DNA of 64,000 nucleotides from Pegoplata infirma (GCA_963921195.1 OY992540.1:59218844-59282843), one strand, 5' to 3'. Positions 11,405-22,681 are shown, counted from the first letter of the stretch. The notes: generated by a model not told the origin, from the sequence alone. Translations and numbers: made by a program.

Positions 11405-11895
11405 AATTAAATTCGAATATCGGTCTTGGACCTCATTAAGATTTTATATTATTGATAAGTGATCGATTGTATGCGATGTTCGTCTTTCCGTATGTAGATG
11501 ACAAGGTACGATCCAAAATAAACGTGCTATTCTTCTGGTACGAATATAGGCTGGTTAAGTTCCGAAATGGAAAATCGGAACAGATGAAAAAAAGTTCCCC
11601 CTGAAAAATTAACTAAACCTCAGAAAAACATATTTTATTTAATTTTTTGTCTATTTGTTTAGAAAATTAAAAATTTTTATACCGTGTGAAGTGAAAGCGA
11701 TTTTTTTCGGTCTGAACCTTTTGGGGGCTTGGCTATAGAAAATAAAATTAAACATTGATAAAATTTTATTATTTATGCGTAAATATAAGTAAAATTAATT
11801 TCTTAACATCTATAGCGAGAGGAAAGGATACCGCCAACCCTCCCCCTTAAAAACATCCTTTGTAACATCCTTGCCAAGTTTTTTTATGCCTGCCG
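11405..11895 (-). mobile_element. Mini-me C, diverged copy inside a hAT-like element
   Basis: Shares with other C copies a GATCGATT...GTCTTTCCGT...CACGATCC-like core, the phrase AGGCTGGTTAAGTTC, and the distal GGAAAGGATACC...CCTCCCCC region. Both terminal hairpins are eroded. Confidence 0.6.
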
Positions 11896-12562
11896 ATTTT
11901 TTTTAACAACAGGACAAACAATTTTGATAATTTTAACAGAGAAATGTGCTGATTTATTTGAAATCAGCAGATTTCTCTATTAAAATCAGCAGATTTTCTG
12001 CTGTCTTGACGTATTTTTCAGCATATTATCTGGATTATCCAGACAGAAATTTAGCAAACCGCGTCAATTAATTCTGAGTTAATTGATAGTATTTAATACT
12101 AGTGCAAACATCATTATGTATAGAAAAGGTACAGAATTTAACAGTTTTTATTTTTTTTATTTTTTACGGCTTTTTAACAAATTTATGACTTGTTAACACT
12201 TTATTTATAATACCGGTACGTACCGGTATTGATGTTTCGGTAACGGTTCACCGTTACCGAAATAATCGAAAATACCGTTACCTTTACCGTTATCGATATA
12301 AAAAATATATAATACCAATACCGTTACCGATACCGTTATTCGTTTCGGTTGCCAACCCTGCTACAAAGCCCACTTTTTGAAAAAACTGAAATTTTATTTG
12401 TGTTATTTAATAGTGACCTAAGGGCGAATACTCTGCAATTGATTTCATATTGACATGACATCACTTTTTTTTGCTGAACATTTGGTGTGGAATGCCTCAT
12501 ATGTATATGGAAAAATATTATTACTACCAAAGGAATTTTTCCCAAACCTAAGAAACATATCG

Positions 12563-13276
12563 AAGGCCTATATTCAAAACCCTCTATCTTCCTTTTTCAC
12601 GAAAATGACTTTTTGATGGCAAAATATTCAGTAAAACGACCCTCATCTATGGTGTAAAATTCAGAACAAAAACATTTGTTTTTGCTATTTTATTTGCATT
12701 TTTGGTTTTCTCTATCTTACACAATTAATTTTTCTGAATGCAAAACCGTCTATTTTTTCCAATAATTAATTTATAAATATTTTTTGAAATAATTTCATCT
12801 TGCATGTTTTCATACTAATTTTTGCATGCTGAACATAAATTTGTCAACAAAATTCCACAACCACGATTTTGGACTGGAACCACGGATTTTGACTTAAAAA
12901 TCAGCACCTGCGGACAAAAACCGTGATTACGATTTTTTTTATAAGCCGTTATCATTTATAAACCACGTTAAAAATTTACCTATGTCGTAAATAAAATCAT
13001 AATAATTGATTTTTATTAAAAAGCAAAACCCTTTATCTGGTCATTTTCATTCATGTTCTTTAAATATTTTTGAGAAACGAAACCCTCTATCTATCACAAA
13101 ATCCCCAATGGTGCAAAATTTTAAAAACGAATTATATGTGAGATTTAGTAGTTGATTTAAAAAAATATTGTGGAAAATCGAATTTTAATAACTCTAACAA
13201 TACGCGAAATAAACAGTTTTTTGGCTCTCCTGAAAAATTGTGTTTTTTTAGATAGAGGGTTTTGAATAAAGGCCCT
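12563..13276. mobile_element. Inverted-repeat element with CAAAACCCTCTATCT subterminal repeats
   Basis: Ends AAGGCCTATATTCAAAACCC and, reversed, AGGGCCTTTATTCAAAACCC face each other, with TIRs of about 28-30 bp that continue through CTCTATCT. A possible CG duplication lies outside (12561-12562, 13277-13278). The motif ACCCTCTATCT or close variants recurs near 12580, 13080 and (reversed) 13250. Superfamily not assigned. Confidence 0.7.
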
Positions 13277-13318
13277 CGATAGATTTATTTTTTAGACACA
13301 TTTAATAATATTAAATAT

Positions 13319-13362
13319 GCGTGTATAATTAATTAATAATATTATTAATTAATTATACACGC
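13319..13362. repeat. 44-bp perfect palindrome
   Basis: GCGTGTATAATTAATTAATA at the left is the exact reverse complement of the right side, with no spacer. It could extrude as a cruciform. It lies just before the left end of the inverted element at 13382. Confidence 0.9.
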
Positions 13363-13464
13363 AAAAAAAAAATTTACCAAGCGCTTGGGAGGAATCACAT
13401 TAAACAAGAATTTTGCATATATAATGCGAGACTAATAACACTTTACCAAGCGCTTGCATAATTA

Positions 13465-14739
13465 CCCAAGCAGAAATTGACGACGGTTCTAAAAAAAAAG
13501 CGTTCTGAAAGCACTGTAACAAAAAAAAAGCGTTCTCAAAACGCTATTTTCAAATGCTTTGCGAGCGTTTTTGAAAAGTGTTCTGAAAGCACTATAACAA
13601 AAACAAGTAAAAAAGTTAAATTCGGCCTTGCCGAATGTAGTGATACCCTCCACAATTTTAAAAAGATTATTGCAAAAAACTTTATTTAAAAGGAAATTAT
13701 TTAAAAAAAAAAAAAATTTTTTGAAAAAAAAATTTCCGCGAAAAAAAATGTTGGTAAAAAAAATCCGCGATTTTTTTCTTTTTTTTGTCAAAAAATATGT
13801 TCATACCTGTTTAAATACCATTTGGTGTTCAATTATGTTCACATATGTCAACCAGAAGCCGAATTAAAGCATTTTGTATTTTTAGGTTATGTTGAATGTA
13901 TTGAAATTTTTGAGGTGTGCTTACATGTTCGTTCATAACTTTTGAACCGCTGAACCGATGTCGCTCAAATGCAATTCCAAACTTCTCGGGAGAACTTCCA
14001 ATGAATATGTTAAGTTTCTGTCATCTCTGTGCAATATTTTGTCCGTGATAGCATTTTCCACAGACAGACAGACGGACAGACGGACATCGCTAGAATGTCT
14101 TAAAATCGATCGGGCATCATGAATATATATACTTTATGGGGTCCCAGATCGATATTTCGATGAGTTACAAACGGAATGACAAACTTATATATACCCTCTA
14201 TCACTAAGTGGAGGGTATAAAAAAGCAATCTCAAAGCGTTTTTTTGTAACGCTTTGCGAGCGTATTCGAAAAGCGTTTTAAGAGCTCTTTAGATTTTTTT
14301 TGGAAAAAAATTTTTAAGTTCCGAAACTATTTTTGAACAACATTTTTTTTTAAGTAAAAAAAATTATCAAAAATATTTTTAGATTTTTTTTTTTTTAATT
14401 TTCTAAGTTTCCAAAATTTTTTTTAAAAATTTTCTAAGTTTTTTGGAGTACAAAATTTTTTTTTCTTTCGGATTTCACTTTGTATCAAACAAATTATTAT
14501 ACCCGAACTAAAACAGAAATTCTTTACTTTGGGTTTTTAAAGCGCTTTGATGACTTTATAAAACATTCTCAAAGCACTTTTTTACATCGCTTTTAAAACG
14601 CTTTAAACCTAGCGTAGATCGATGTTATCATTCGGATCATCTGAAGGCGCTTTGAAGTTGGTATACAGAACGCTCGTACAGCCGTTAACAATTAACAACG
14701 CTTTCACAACGCTTTTGCGATTGTATTTTTCTGACTGGG
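13465..14739. mobile_element. CCCAGTCAGAAA-ended non-autonomous element, 2-bp duplication
   Basis: Starts CCCAAGCAGAAAT at 13465; reversed right end is CCCAGTCAGAAAAAT at 14739. TA lies on each side (13463-13464, 14740-14741). The right end matches the transposase-bearing element at 33898-35450. The interior has repeated AAAGCGTT/AACGCTTT motifs near both ends, as expected of CACTA-type subterminal repeats. It is split by mini-me B at 13602-14224. Confidence 0.75.
13602..14224 (+). mobile_element. Mini-me-like element, subfamily B, copy 1
   Basis: Begins AACAAGTAAAAAAGTT, then the 5' hairpin TTCGGCCTTGCCGAA. It runs through GACAGACAGACGGACAGACG, a conserved core on ACATCGCTAGAATGTCTTAA, a short ATATATATA tract, GAGTTACAAACGGAATGAC, and a 3' hairpin ACCCTC...GAGGGT ending TATAAAA. 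The two microsatellite-prone tracts around a conserved core match the published mini-me plan. Three near-identical copies in the window suggest fairly recent activity. Confidence 0.85.
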
Positions 14740-14894
14740 TATATCTAACTTTGCAAAAGTTTACCAAAATTTCCCATAAGCTTTCATAATTTTACCAACT
14801 TTAAGGTAAAACAAACAAACGCTTGGTAAAACGTTATAAGTTTTTGCATAATATACGCAAAAATATTGTTTAACGTGATTCCTCTCAAGCGTTT

Positions 14895-15171
14895 AGTTAA
14901 AATTGAAAGTTTAGTTAAAATTGACTACAAATAACTACAAATTGAGGACTTCTTAAAATTTAGTTAAAAACTTCTAAGGATTTAGTTAAAACTACTTACA
15001 ATTTTGTTTAAACTTCTTAGAATATTGTTTAAACTTCTTAGACATTAGTTAAAAACTTCTTAGGATTTAGTTAATACTTCTTAGAATTTAAAACTTCTTG
15101 GAATTAAATTAAAAATTTCTTAGAATTTAGTTAAAAACAAATATTTTTTTTTAGAATTTAGTTAAAAACTT
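14895..15171. repeat. CTTCTTAGAATTTAGTTAAA minisatellite, left part
   Basis: Imperfect units of about 20-25 bp with variable spacing. Removing the E1 insertion (15172-17305) joins this directly to the same repeat at 17306-17560 in register (AAAACTT + CTTATAATTTT). Confidence 0.8.
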
Positions 15172-15252
15172 CACTCAAAAAAGTATGTTAGTAAAATCAA
15201 CTGAAAATGTCAGTTAAAATAACTACTTTGTAAGTTGTTTTGGGGTCAACTA

Positions 15253-16823
15253 CACTCAAAATAAATTCTCTGTCCAATCAGCAGAAAAGTCTGCTGAAAA
15301 TACACCCATTTTGAGCCATATGATAAATCTGCTGATTTTAGCAGACGCGGTTTGCTAAATTTCTGTAGTGATAACCTGGGTTGAGTCAGCAGAAAAATCT
15401 GCTGATTTCAGCAGAAAAAAACTGCTGATTTCAGCAGAAAAATCTGCTGATTGCAGCAGAAAAAACTGCTGATTTCAGCAGAAAAATCTGCTAATTTCGG
15501 AGAAATTGATGATTTAAGCAGAAAAATTTTAAATTACACCTAGTTTGAGCCAATTGATATGTTTTCTGTAAAAATATCTTTTTTCAAAATAACAGTTTTG
15601 TATAAAGATGGAAAAAAATATATATATTTAACAACTTTATAAAATTCTTAACATGAACGAACAAGAAAAAAATAACAGGATGTCGAAATAGACACACATG
15701 AAAGAATAGAAAGCAAAAATAACACAACATACACACTTATAATAAGAAAACAAAATAAAACAAATAAAAAAACACACACATGAAACAAATAAAAAAAAAA
15801 AAAAAGTAACAAAACACAAGGGTGGTTTTGAATTTTGTATTGAACGCCGTACAATGTACGGTTTGCGTGCATGAACTGAAGAACTTCTCTTTAGAGATGG
15901 GCGCTGGTCACGTGATTTGCGTGATTCACGTGAATCACGCGTGAATCACGCGTGAGTGTGAGTGATTTTCATTTCAATCACGTGATTGTGAGTGAGTGTG
16001 AGTTGAAAAAAAATCTGAGTGAGTGATTAGTGAGTGAGTCATTTATTTTTTGCGTGAGTTTGCGTGATTAGATTTTTTGATTTGCCCAATTTTTTTTTAA
16101 TTTTTTGTAAAAAAAATTTTTTTGGAATTTTTTTCTTTTTTTGGTAAGAAATTTTATTGCGTGAGTAGATTTTGCGTGACTCACGCGTGAGTGTGATTGA
16201 ATCTTGCGTGAGTCACGCGTGAGCGTGAGTAACTTTTTTATTACTCACGTGAATAGTGAGTGAGCGTGAGTAACAAAAAAAATTGCGTGAGTGATTAGTG
16301 AGTGATTCGATTATTTTTTGCGTGAGCGTGAGTGAGTGTGAGTCAAAATCCACTCACGCGCCCATCTCTACTTCTCTTCTTGAAAAGCAGCAACAAACTG
16401 GCAAGCTGAAAAAAATATATCTTTGTATGATTTTTTTTGTTTGTGTTCTTTTGCATTATATATTATTAAAGCTTTTGTGATGCATTTAAGCGGGAGCTAT
16501 TTATATTCGTCTACTTTAATTTTTAGATAGTGACATTTGATTTTTATTTTTGCGAGACCGACATTTAAAAAATACTTAGAAAAATATAACAAAAAATATT
16601 TGTAAAATTAGCAAAATAATCTGCTGAAAATCTGCACAAAAACTTTGTGAAACTTCGCAGACAGGATCAGCAAAAGTTCTGCAAAATTTCTGTTGTTTTC
16701 AGAAATTGAATAGCAGAGAATTCTGCTAAAATATTCATTTCAGCAGAAAAATCTGCTAAAAATTTGTTATTCTAAATTGAAAGTCATTTTACAGATTTTT
16801 TGACAAAGGTTTTCTTTTGAGTG
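15253..16823. mobile_element. F1: CACTCAAAAT-ended element inside E1
   Basis: Ends CACTCAAAA at 15253 and TTTTGAGTG at 16823, with TA at 15251-15252 and 16824-16825. The interior holds a TTTCAGCAGAAAAATCTGCTGA minisatellite of about 21 bp (15370-15510 and 16690-16760), palindromic around CAGCAG/CTGCTG. It is split by the G copy at 15892-16370. A partial second copy is at 25440-26290. Confidence 0.8.
15892..16370. mobile_element. G-family hAT-like element (TAGAGATGGGCGC ends)
   Basis: Left end TAGAGATGGGCGC; right end is its exact reverse complement. The flanking 8-bp repeats CTTCTCTT at 15884-15891 and 16371-16378 are identical. The interior is almost entirely GTGAGTGAT / TCACGCGTGAGT / AATCACGTGA repeats, giving dense CACGTG and CGCG motifs in very AT-rich surroundings. 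No coding capacity. Confidence 0.92.
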
Positions 16824-17305
16824 TACTTTTTCAGTTAAATCAACTAACAATGTTAGTTATTTTAACTGACAAAAAACAACTGACTTATGTAGTAAAAACT
16901 ACTTACATTTGTAGTCAAAATAACTAACATGTAGTAAAAATAAAATAATCAATATACATATTTATATATATATATTTTTTTTTTTAATTTTTCAGAAAAA
17001 AAAAATTGAAGACAAAATTTAAAGTTTTTTTTAAAAAAAAATTGTGAAAAATAAAAAAAAACAAAAATTTATTTTTATTTTTTCGGAAAAAAAAAAACTG
17101 AAAATTTTCCTTTACTTTAATTAACTGTTACTACACTACAGTACTTTTTTGTTAGTTGTTCAAAAAAACGACTTAAAATAACTAACAGAAATAGTTGTTT
17201 GATATTTTTTCATACAAAAACAACTGACTTTGTAGTTGAAAACAACTAACTACTGTAAAATATACAAACAACTAACATGTAGTAACTTACATAATTTTCT
17301 GAGTG

Positions 17306-17560
17306 TTCTTATAATTTTGTATAAACTTCTAAATTAATACTTCTTAGAATTTAGTTAAAACTTCTCAAAATTTCGTTAACAATATCTTAGAATTTAGTTG
17401 AAAACTCATACAGCCTTACCACATAAAAATAGAAAATTTGAAATTTAAAATAAAACTTCTGTTAAAATAGACTTTTTATTTTAAAAAAATTTGTAAAAAT
17501 TTCTTAGAATTTAGTAAAAACTTCTAAGAATTTTTCCATTATCTAGTGTTAAAATTAGCA
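17306..17560. repeat. CTTCTTAGAATTTAGTTAAA minisatellite, right part
   Basis: Continuation of the array at 14895-15171 after removal of E1. Units are more diverged toward 17560. Confidence 0.7.
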
Positions 17561-18370
17561 TTACATTAAACTAATTTGTTTTTCCGATTTTTAAGAAAAA
17601 ATACCGATTTGTTCTAAAACGTGCATATGAGGCATTCCACACCAAATTTTCCAATACAAAAAAACATGTGTCCTATTAATTTCTGAATAGGTTATATTGA
17701 TAGCACTATATGGAATTTCGAAAATTGCGTTTTTGGTTTTTTAAAACCTGGGCTCAGGAGGCATGGCTGAATATTGAAAAAATTGTCAAATTTATGGCGA
17801 GTGGCCTGGATTAAATATTTATCAAATTAAAACGCAACGCACCACAATCTCAAAAATTAGTCTTCTTGTATATTTTTTTATGGGCTATTGATAAAAAATT
17901 TTATTTTGAAAAAATTTCAGAACCCTTCCGAAGTTTTCTATTTTTTTAAAAAAGTCAATTTATCAAAAATCCGGCCATTTTTTTTGAAAATTTTTTTATG
18001 TTTAGATGTTTGTCTACACATAAAATTCAGACGTGTGATTTTCGTTTTTTTTTTTGCATAAGAATATTGAATTTGATTCAGGGATGATAAATTTCATTTT
18101 CAAGACTGTACTGACTTGACTAAAAAAGTGTTCTTTTTTGACCCTCATTGTACTTAAAAATTTTAATTTTTATTAAACAAGAATGTAATATTCTACACCA
18201 GTGTTTCCCGGAAAATGGGTCCCAAGTCCACACATGAACCGATTCGATCTATCTTTAGTTAGTCCTTAAAAAAGTGTAGAAAACACACAAACCAAATTTG
18301 AGCAAAATGGGCTTCTATTTGTTGGCAATAAACCGATTTACCTAAATATCGTGCAAAATTTGTATATGGG

Positions 18371-19966
18371 TAGGGTGACCATTTTTTTCTGAACTCAAAT
18401 CAGTACGCCCAAGTTTTTACGTTTATATTTTCGTGAAAAACCTCTCTAAAAGCTCTGTTCTTAACACTGATAATTTTTTCAACACTCAAAAAAATTCGGT
18501 TAAACTAGCAAATTTGGGGCAATTAGTATTTCAGTAAAAACAACTGTTTGAAAAGAGCTGTTTAAAAACAAAGGTTTAAAAACAACTGTCTTAAACTGTT
18601 GTAGTTATTTTGCAAAAAATTTAACTGACTTCAAACAACTTAATTATAATGTTGATCATTTCAGTGCAGAAATTATAACACACAAAAACCTACAGGTTTT
18701 GAGTTTAAGAAAATCCCTTAAATTCTGAGGACTTTTTTTCCATAAGTTTTAATAACTCTGACTTTTATAAAACTTCCCAGATAAAAAGCACATGTTTTTT
18801 AAATAGCGGCTGATGTTCTGAGTGATTTGTCCAATAAATTCTGAGGACATTACTCATCGAACATCTCAGAGTCATTTGAATTGTTGCAGTTACATTATCT
18901 TTCTAAATATATAAAAAATCCATCATCCCGTGAACTTTTTGTTTAGAAAACCTCAAAGATTATGGGCGTCTTTTCATATAAACCTTTTCATATTTAAAGG
19001 ATCAAAATAACCTCATGCTCAGATACATTTTTGCGTTAATGAACATCTTGATTCACGATCTCTGAACTTTTTGAATTTATTTAACTCAAAGTATCTCTTT
19101 GGCATACTTAAGTTATAAACAAGTAAAAAAGTTAAATTCGGCCTTGCCGAATGTAGTGATACCCTCCACAATTTCAAAAAGATTATTGCAAAAAACTTTA
19201 TTTAAAAGGAAATTACTTTTGAAAAAAAAAATTTAAAAAAAAAAAAAATTTCGCGAAAAAAAATTTTTGGTACAAAAAAAATCCGCGATATTTTTTTTTT
19301 TTTTTTAAAAAATATGTTCGTTCTTGTTTAAATACCATTTGGTGTTCAATTATGTTCACATATGTCAACCAGAAGCCGAATTAAAGCATTTTGTATTTTT
19401 AGGTTATGTTGAATGTACTGAAATTTTTGAGGTGTGCTTACATTTTCGTTCATAACTTTTGAACCGCTGAACCGATATCGCTCAAATGCAATACCAAACT
19501 TCTCGGGAGAACTTTCAATAAATATGTTAAGTTTCAGTCATCTCTGTGCAATATTTTGTCCGCTACAGCATTTTCCACAGACAGACAGACAGACAGACAG
19601 ACGGACAGACGGACAGACGGACATCGCTAGAATGTCTTAAAATCGATCGGGCATCATGAATATATATACTTTATGGGGTCCTAGACCGATATTTCGATGA
19701 GTTACAAACGGAATGACAAACTTATATATACCCTCTATCACTAAGTGGAGGGTATAAAAACTACTCCGATGACTTATATTATTGAAATTCAAGTTTTTGT
19801 ATAAAATTTTCGAAGAAATTATTTTTTATGTTGAAATAATCAAAAATCAGTACAATCAGTACATATTTCAAAAAATCAGTACAAATCAGTACAACGTCTT
19901 TTGATCAGTACACGTGATCAAAAATCAGTACATGTACTGATCAAATCAGTACGTATGGTCAGCCTA
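18371..19966. mobile_element. hAT-like element (TAGGSTGACCAT ends), layer 4
   Basis: Ends TAGGGTGACCAT and, reversed, TAGGCTGACCAT; identical flanks TATATGGG at 18363-18370 and 19967-19974. Multiple AAATCAGTAC repeats lie next to both ends. Removing it restores the mini-me A phrase TGTATATGGGGCCAA. The interior includes a mini-me B copy and no transposase. Confidence 0.9.
19118..19760 (+). mobile_element. Mini-me-like element, subfamily B, copy 2, layer 5
   Basis: Same plan as the copy at 13602, with the TTCGGCCTTGCCGAA hairpin at the 5' end, a longer (GACA/GACG)n tract near 19579-19620 and the GGAGGGTATAAAA 3' end. As the innermost layer it must be the most recent event in this nest, and it is accordingly close in sequence to copies 1 and 3. 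Confidence 0.88.
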
Positions 19967-21291
19967 TATATGGGGCCAATTAAAATCAGACTTGATAAGG
20001 TTGCCAAAGAAAGCGATTTACCTTCAAACAAAGTTTTTATAAAATATTTACTACTAGCTGTTTTGCACCCGGCGTTGCCCGGGTTGAAAAAAAAAATGCT
20101 ATGTAATGAATGAGTTTTTTATTATCATTTTATCTACTTCTTCGTGGCTTTTCACTAATGAATATAAACCTATTCATGAGGTTTGGTCGATTTTATTTTT
20201 CGATTTTTCTTAGCGTCGGGAACATGGTGTATACGTGTTCCTCCGTCATGGGAACAAAACTAATATTAATAGGCCTTTTTTGTTGGCAAACTTAGATTGT
20301 TAACATGCATCAAAACGAAAAAAAACGAAACATTAACTTCCATAAATTTCTCGATTTAATTTAGCGTCGTTTGGAATAGTTTTGTAAAATATTACACATT
20401 TTCGATAAAATATTGATAAAAATTAGTTTATAAGACGCAATTTAGCTTGAAAGCAACACAAAAACATTTATCTTTTTTATTAATACCAAAGAGAGCCATT
20501 AACAATAAGAGAATCATTCACAATGTATGCAAGTTAATTTTTAACTTCTAGAATTTTGAGCGTTAACACCAATGTGAACTTTGTGTGATAGAACACTGAT
20601 AATTATGCCAACAAAAAACGCCTAATGTATTTATTTAATGGATTTTCAAAGGAACCTATAGTTCCATCCTCGGTTAGCACTTTATGAAGTGAAAACATCA
20701 ATAAAGACATAACTTTCACTGTAGTTCAAGTGGGTGTGGCATTTAACGCATTTAGTTCAATTTTGGTCTCATGTGACCTATAGTTCCCCTATTGGTTAGC
20801 ACGTGAAGAAAATTGCAACTAAATTTGCTCAGCAGACATAACTCTCACTAAAGTACAAAGGGGAAATTTCATTGAAATCGGCTCAACTGTTTTCAGGTTA
20901 TGATATATCAAATAGTTCGCGTTCAGTTTGTTCCAACAGTAGTGTTTAAAGGAGTTGGTTAAGCCGTTTTTGCATGATAGCAAATAAGCCAGAAATAGCG
21001 TTCTGTATATTACAAATTGACGTGTCATTTTACTCCCATTTGCCTAATCACGGGCTAATATTGCATATCGTTCAACATGAAAAAATATTTTTTAATTTAA
21101 TACAAAAGGGTGCGGCATTTTAAGCCCTTTTTCCCGATCGCCACGGTGATACCATCTGTAATGAAATTTAATTAAAATTTTTTCACCGTTAGCGCGTGTG
21201 TACGGATCGGGCAGAAATAAATTTCAATGTATTACAAAGGGACGTGGCAATTCACGCCTTTGTATGGTCGTGTCTATAGTTTCCGTCTCAA

Positions 21292-22620
21292 TAAGTACTA
21301 ACTAACTGTGGTGAATATTATGATAACCGTTTAAAATGATTACGGAAAGGCAGAATGAACTTTCAGTACATTGCAAAAGGCGTGGCAGTTGCTACATACT
21401 AAAGTGCCCGCCTCTGTTAGTACTATCTATGGAAAACTTTTTGTTAAAATCGGTTTAGTCGTTTAAGCGTTATTAAGGAACAGGCAGAAGCACTTTCAGT
21501 ATAGTACAAAGGCGCTTGTCAATTTACGCCCCTTTGTCCAAACGCGCTCTATTTTAATCTATAGTTCCCGCCTCGGTAAGTACTTTCTATCTGACAGAAA
21601 TAGCGTTCAATTAAATAAAAAAGGGCGTGATATTTTATTTCTTTTAAATCGGTATGGTCGTTTAAGCATGATTACGGAACATACAGAAAAAACTTTCAGT
21701 ATAGTAAAAAGGGGCGTGACATTTTCCGCCCGTTTGTCCAAACGCGCTCTATTATAATTTCTAGTTTCCGGCTCGGTTAGTACTATCTTTGGTAAAAACT
21801 TCATTAAAATCGGTTCAGCCGTTTATGCGTGATTGAGAAACAGGAAGAAATAACTTTCGATGTAATACAAAGGGGCGTGGCATTTTACCCCATTCTTCGA
21901 TCACCTTCTATTGTGGAGCATACTTTTCGCTTCGCTTAATACTATCTGTAGTGAAAATTTCATGAAAATCAGTTCAGCCGTTTAAGCGTAATTGCGGAAA
22001 AGGCAGAAATAGCTTTCAGTCTAACAAAAAGGGGCGTGGCATTTTACGCCCCTTTTTTTGATCGCCCTCTATTGTGGCTCATAGTTTTCGCCTCGGTTAG
22101 TACTATATGTGGTAAAAATTTCAGTGAAATCGGTTAAATCACTTTTCAGTGATTGCGGAACATGCTGACATAGTTTCTGTATAGTACAAAGGGGCGAGGA
22201 ATTTCACGCCCATTTTTCCGATAGCGGATTTTTCTGGCCTATAGTTCCCGCCTCGGTTATTACTATCGGTGGTGAAAATTTCATGACAATCGGTTCAGCC
22301 GTTTTTTCGTTATTGCCGGACAGGCAGATATAGCTATAGCATAGTACAAGGGGCGTGGCATTTTACGCCCCTTTGTCCGATCGCGGTCGCTTTTGGCCTA
22401 TAGTTCCCGCCTTGGTTAGTACTATCTGTGGTGACAATTTCATGAAAATCGGTTCAGCCGTTTTTCCGTTATTGGAAAGGTATATATAGCTTTAGCATCG
22501 TACAAAGGGGCGTGGCATTTTACGCCCCTTTGTCCGATCGCGGTCGCTTATAGCCTATAGTTCCCGCCTCGGTTAGTACCACCTGTGGTGAAAATTTCAT
22601 GAAAATCGGTTAAGCCGTTC
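21292..22620. repeat. 160-bp tandem repeat with a conserved GGGGCGT...ACGCCCC hairpin
   Basis: Anchoring on CCTCGGTTAGTACTATCTGT gives starts near 21417, 21577, 21777, 21937, 22097, 22257, 22416 and 22573: spacing 157-160 bp with one 200-bp gap. Each unit has GAAAATCGGTTCAGCCGTTT, AGTACAAAGGGGCGTGGCATT and CCCGCCTCGG. The GGGGCGTGGCATTTTACGCC segment can pair as a 7-bp stem. Older, less regular units extend left to about 20650. Confidence 0.85.
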
Positions 22621-22626
22621 TGTACT

Positions 22627-22635
22627 TATTGCGGA

Positions 22636-22678
<43 letters not shown>
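22627..22678. repeat. (GACA)n microsatellite
   Basis: About 13 uninterrupted GACA units near the 3' end of the 20051-22711 element. Confidence 0.95.

Positions 22679-22681
<3 letters not shown>

Larger units (their letters stand above)
10979..12360. mobile_element. hAT-like non-autonomous element (CAGKGTTGGCWACCG ends)
   Basis: Left end CAGTGTTGGCTACCG at 10979; right end, reversed, CAGGGTTGGCAACCG at 12360. Identical 8-bp duplications CTACAAAG are at 10971-10978 and 12361-12368. Subterminal blocks are rich in ACCGTTACCG and its variants on both sides, a likely set of transposase-binding repeats. Inside are a diverged mini-me C (11405-11895) and a small inverted element (11219-11350). There is no transposase frame. 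Confidence 0.9.
9748..12499. mobile_element. Palindromic element D1 (GAGGCATTCCACACC ends)
   Basis: Outer ends are GAGTCATTCCACACC at 9749 and, reversed, TGAGGCATTCCACACC ending 12499. The left arm to about 10302 is mirrored by 10557-10978 plus 12369-12499, including the phrase GACCATGCC / GGCATGGTC. The same open frame therefore appears on both strands (9876-10136 and 10723-10968); it has no recognised domain and is AT-rich. The palindrome centre was hit by a G-family hAT-like element and the right arm by a 1,382-bp hAT-like element. Confidence 0.8.
13382..14891. mobile_element. Inverted-repeat element (CGCTTGRGAGGAATCAC ends), outer layer of a nest
   Basis: Left end CGCTTGGGAGGAATCACATT and reversed right end CGCTTGAGAGGAATCACGTT match for about 27 bp and stay similar for about 70 bp. 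Subterminal TTACCAAGCGCTTG motifs occur on both sides. The middle was hit by the CCCARNCAGAAA element at 13465-14739. No target duplication identified. Confidence 0.7.
15172..17305. mobile_element. E1: CACTCAAAA-ended element, interrupted
   Basis: Starts CACTCAAAAAAGTATGTTAG and ends ACATAATTTTCTGAGTG, with TT on each side. It is rich in AACAACTNACT / AGTTGTTTT motifs and is the reverse orientation of the intact E2 at 54848-55410. It is interrupted at GTCAACTA by element F1; E2 shows the uninterrupted sequence. Confidence 0.8.

Noticed and set aside
13477..13867. Overlapping frames on both strands near 13.5-13.9 kb, repeated near 25.6 kb
   Set aside because: They fall in a CCCARNCAGAAA element and in mini-me B copies and are non-coding repeat translations.
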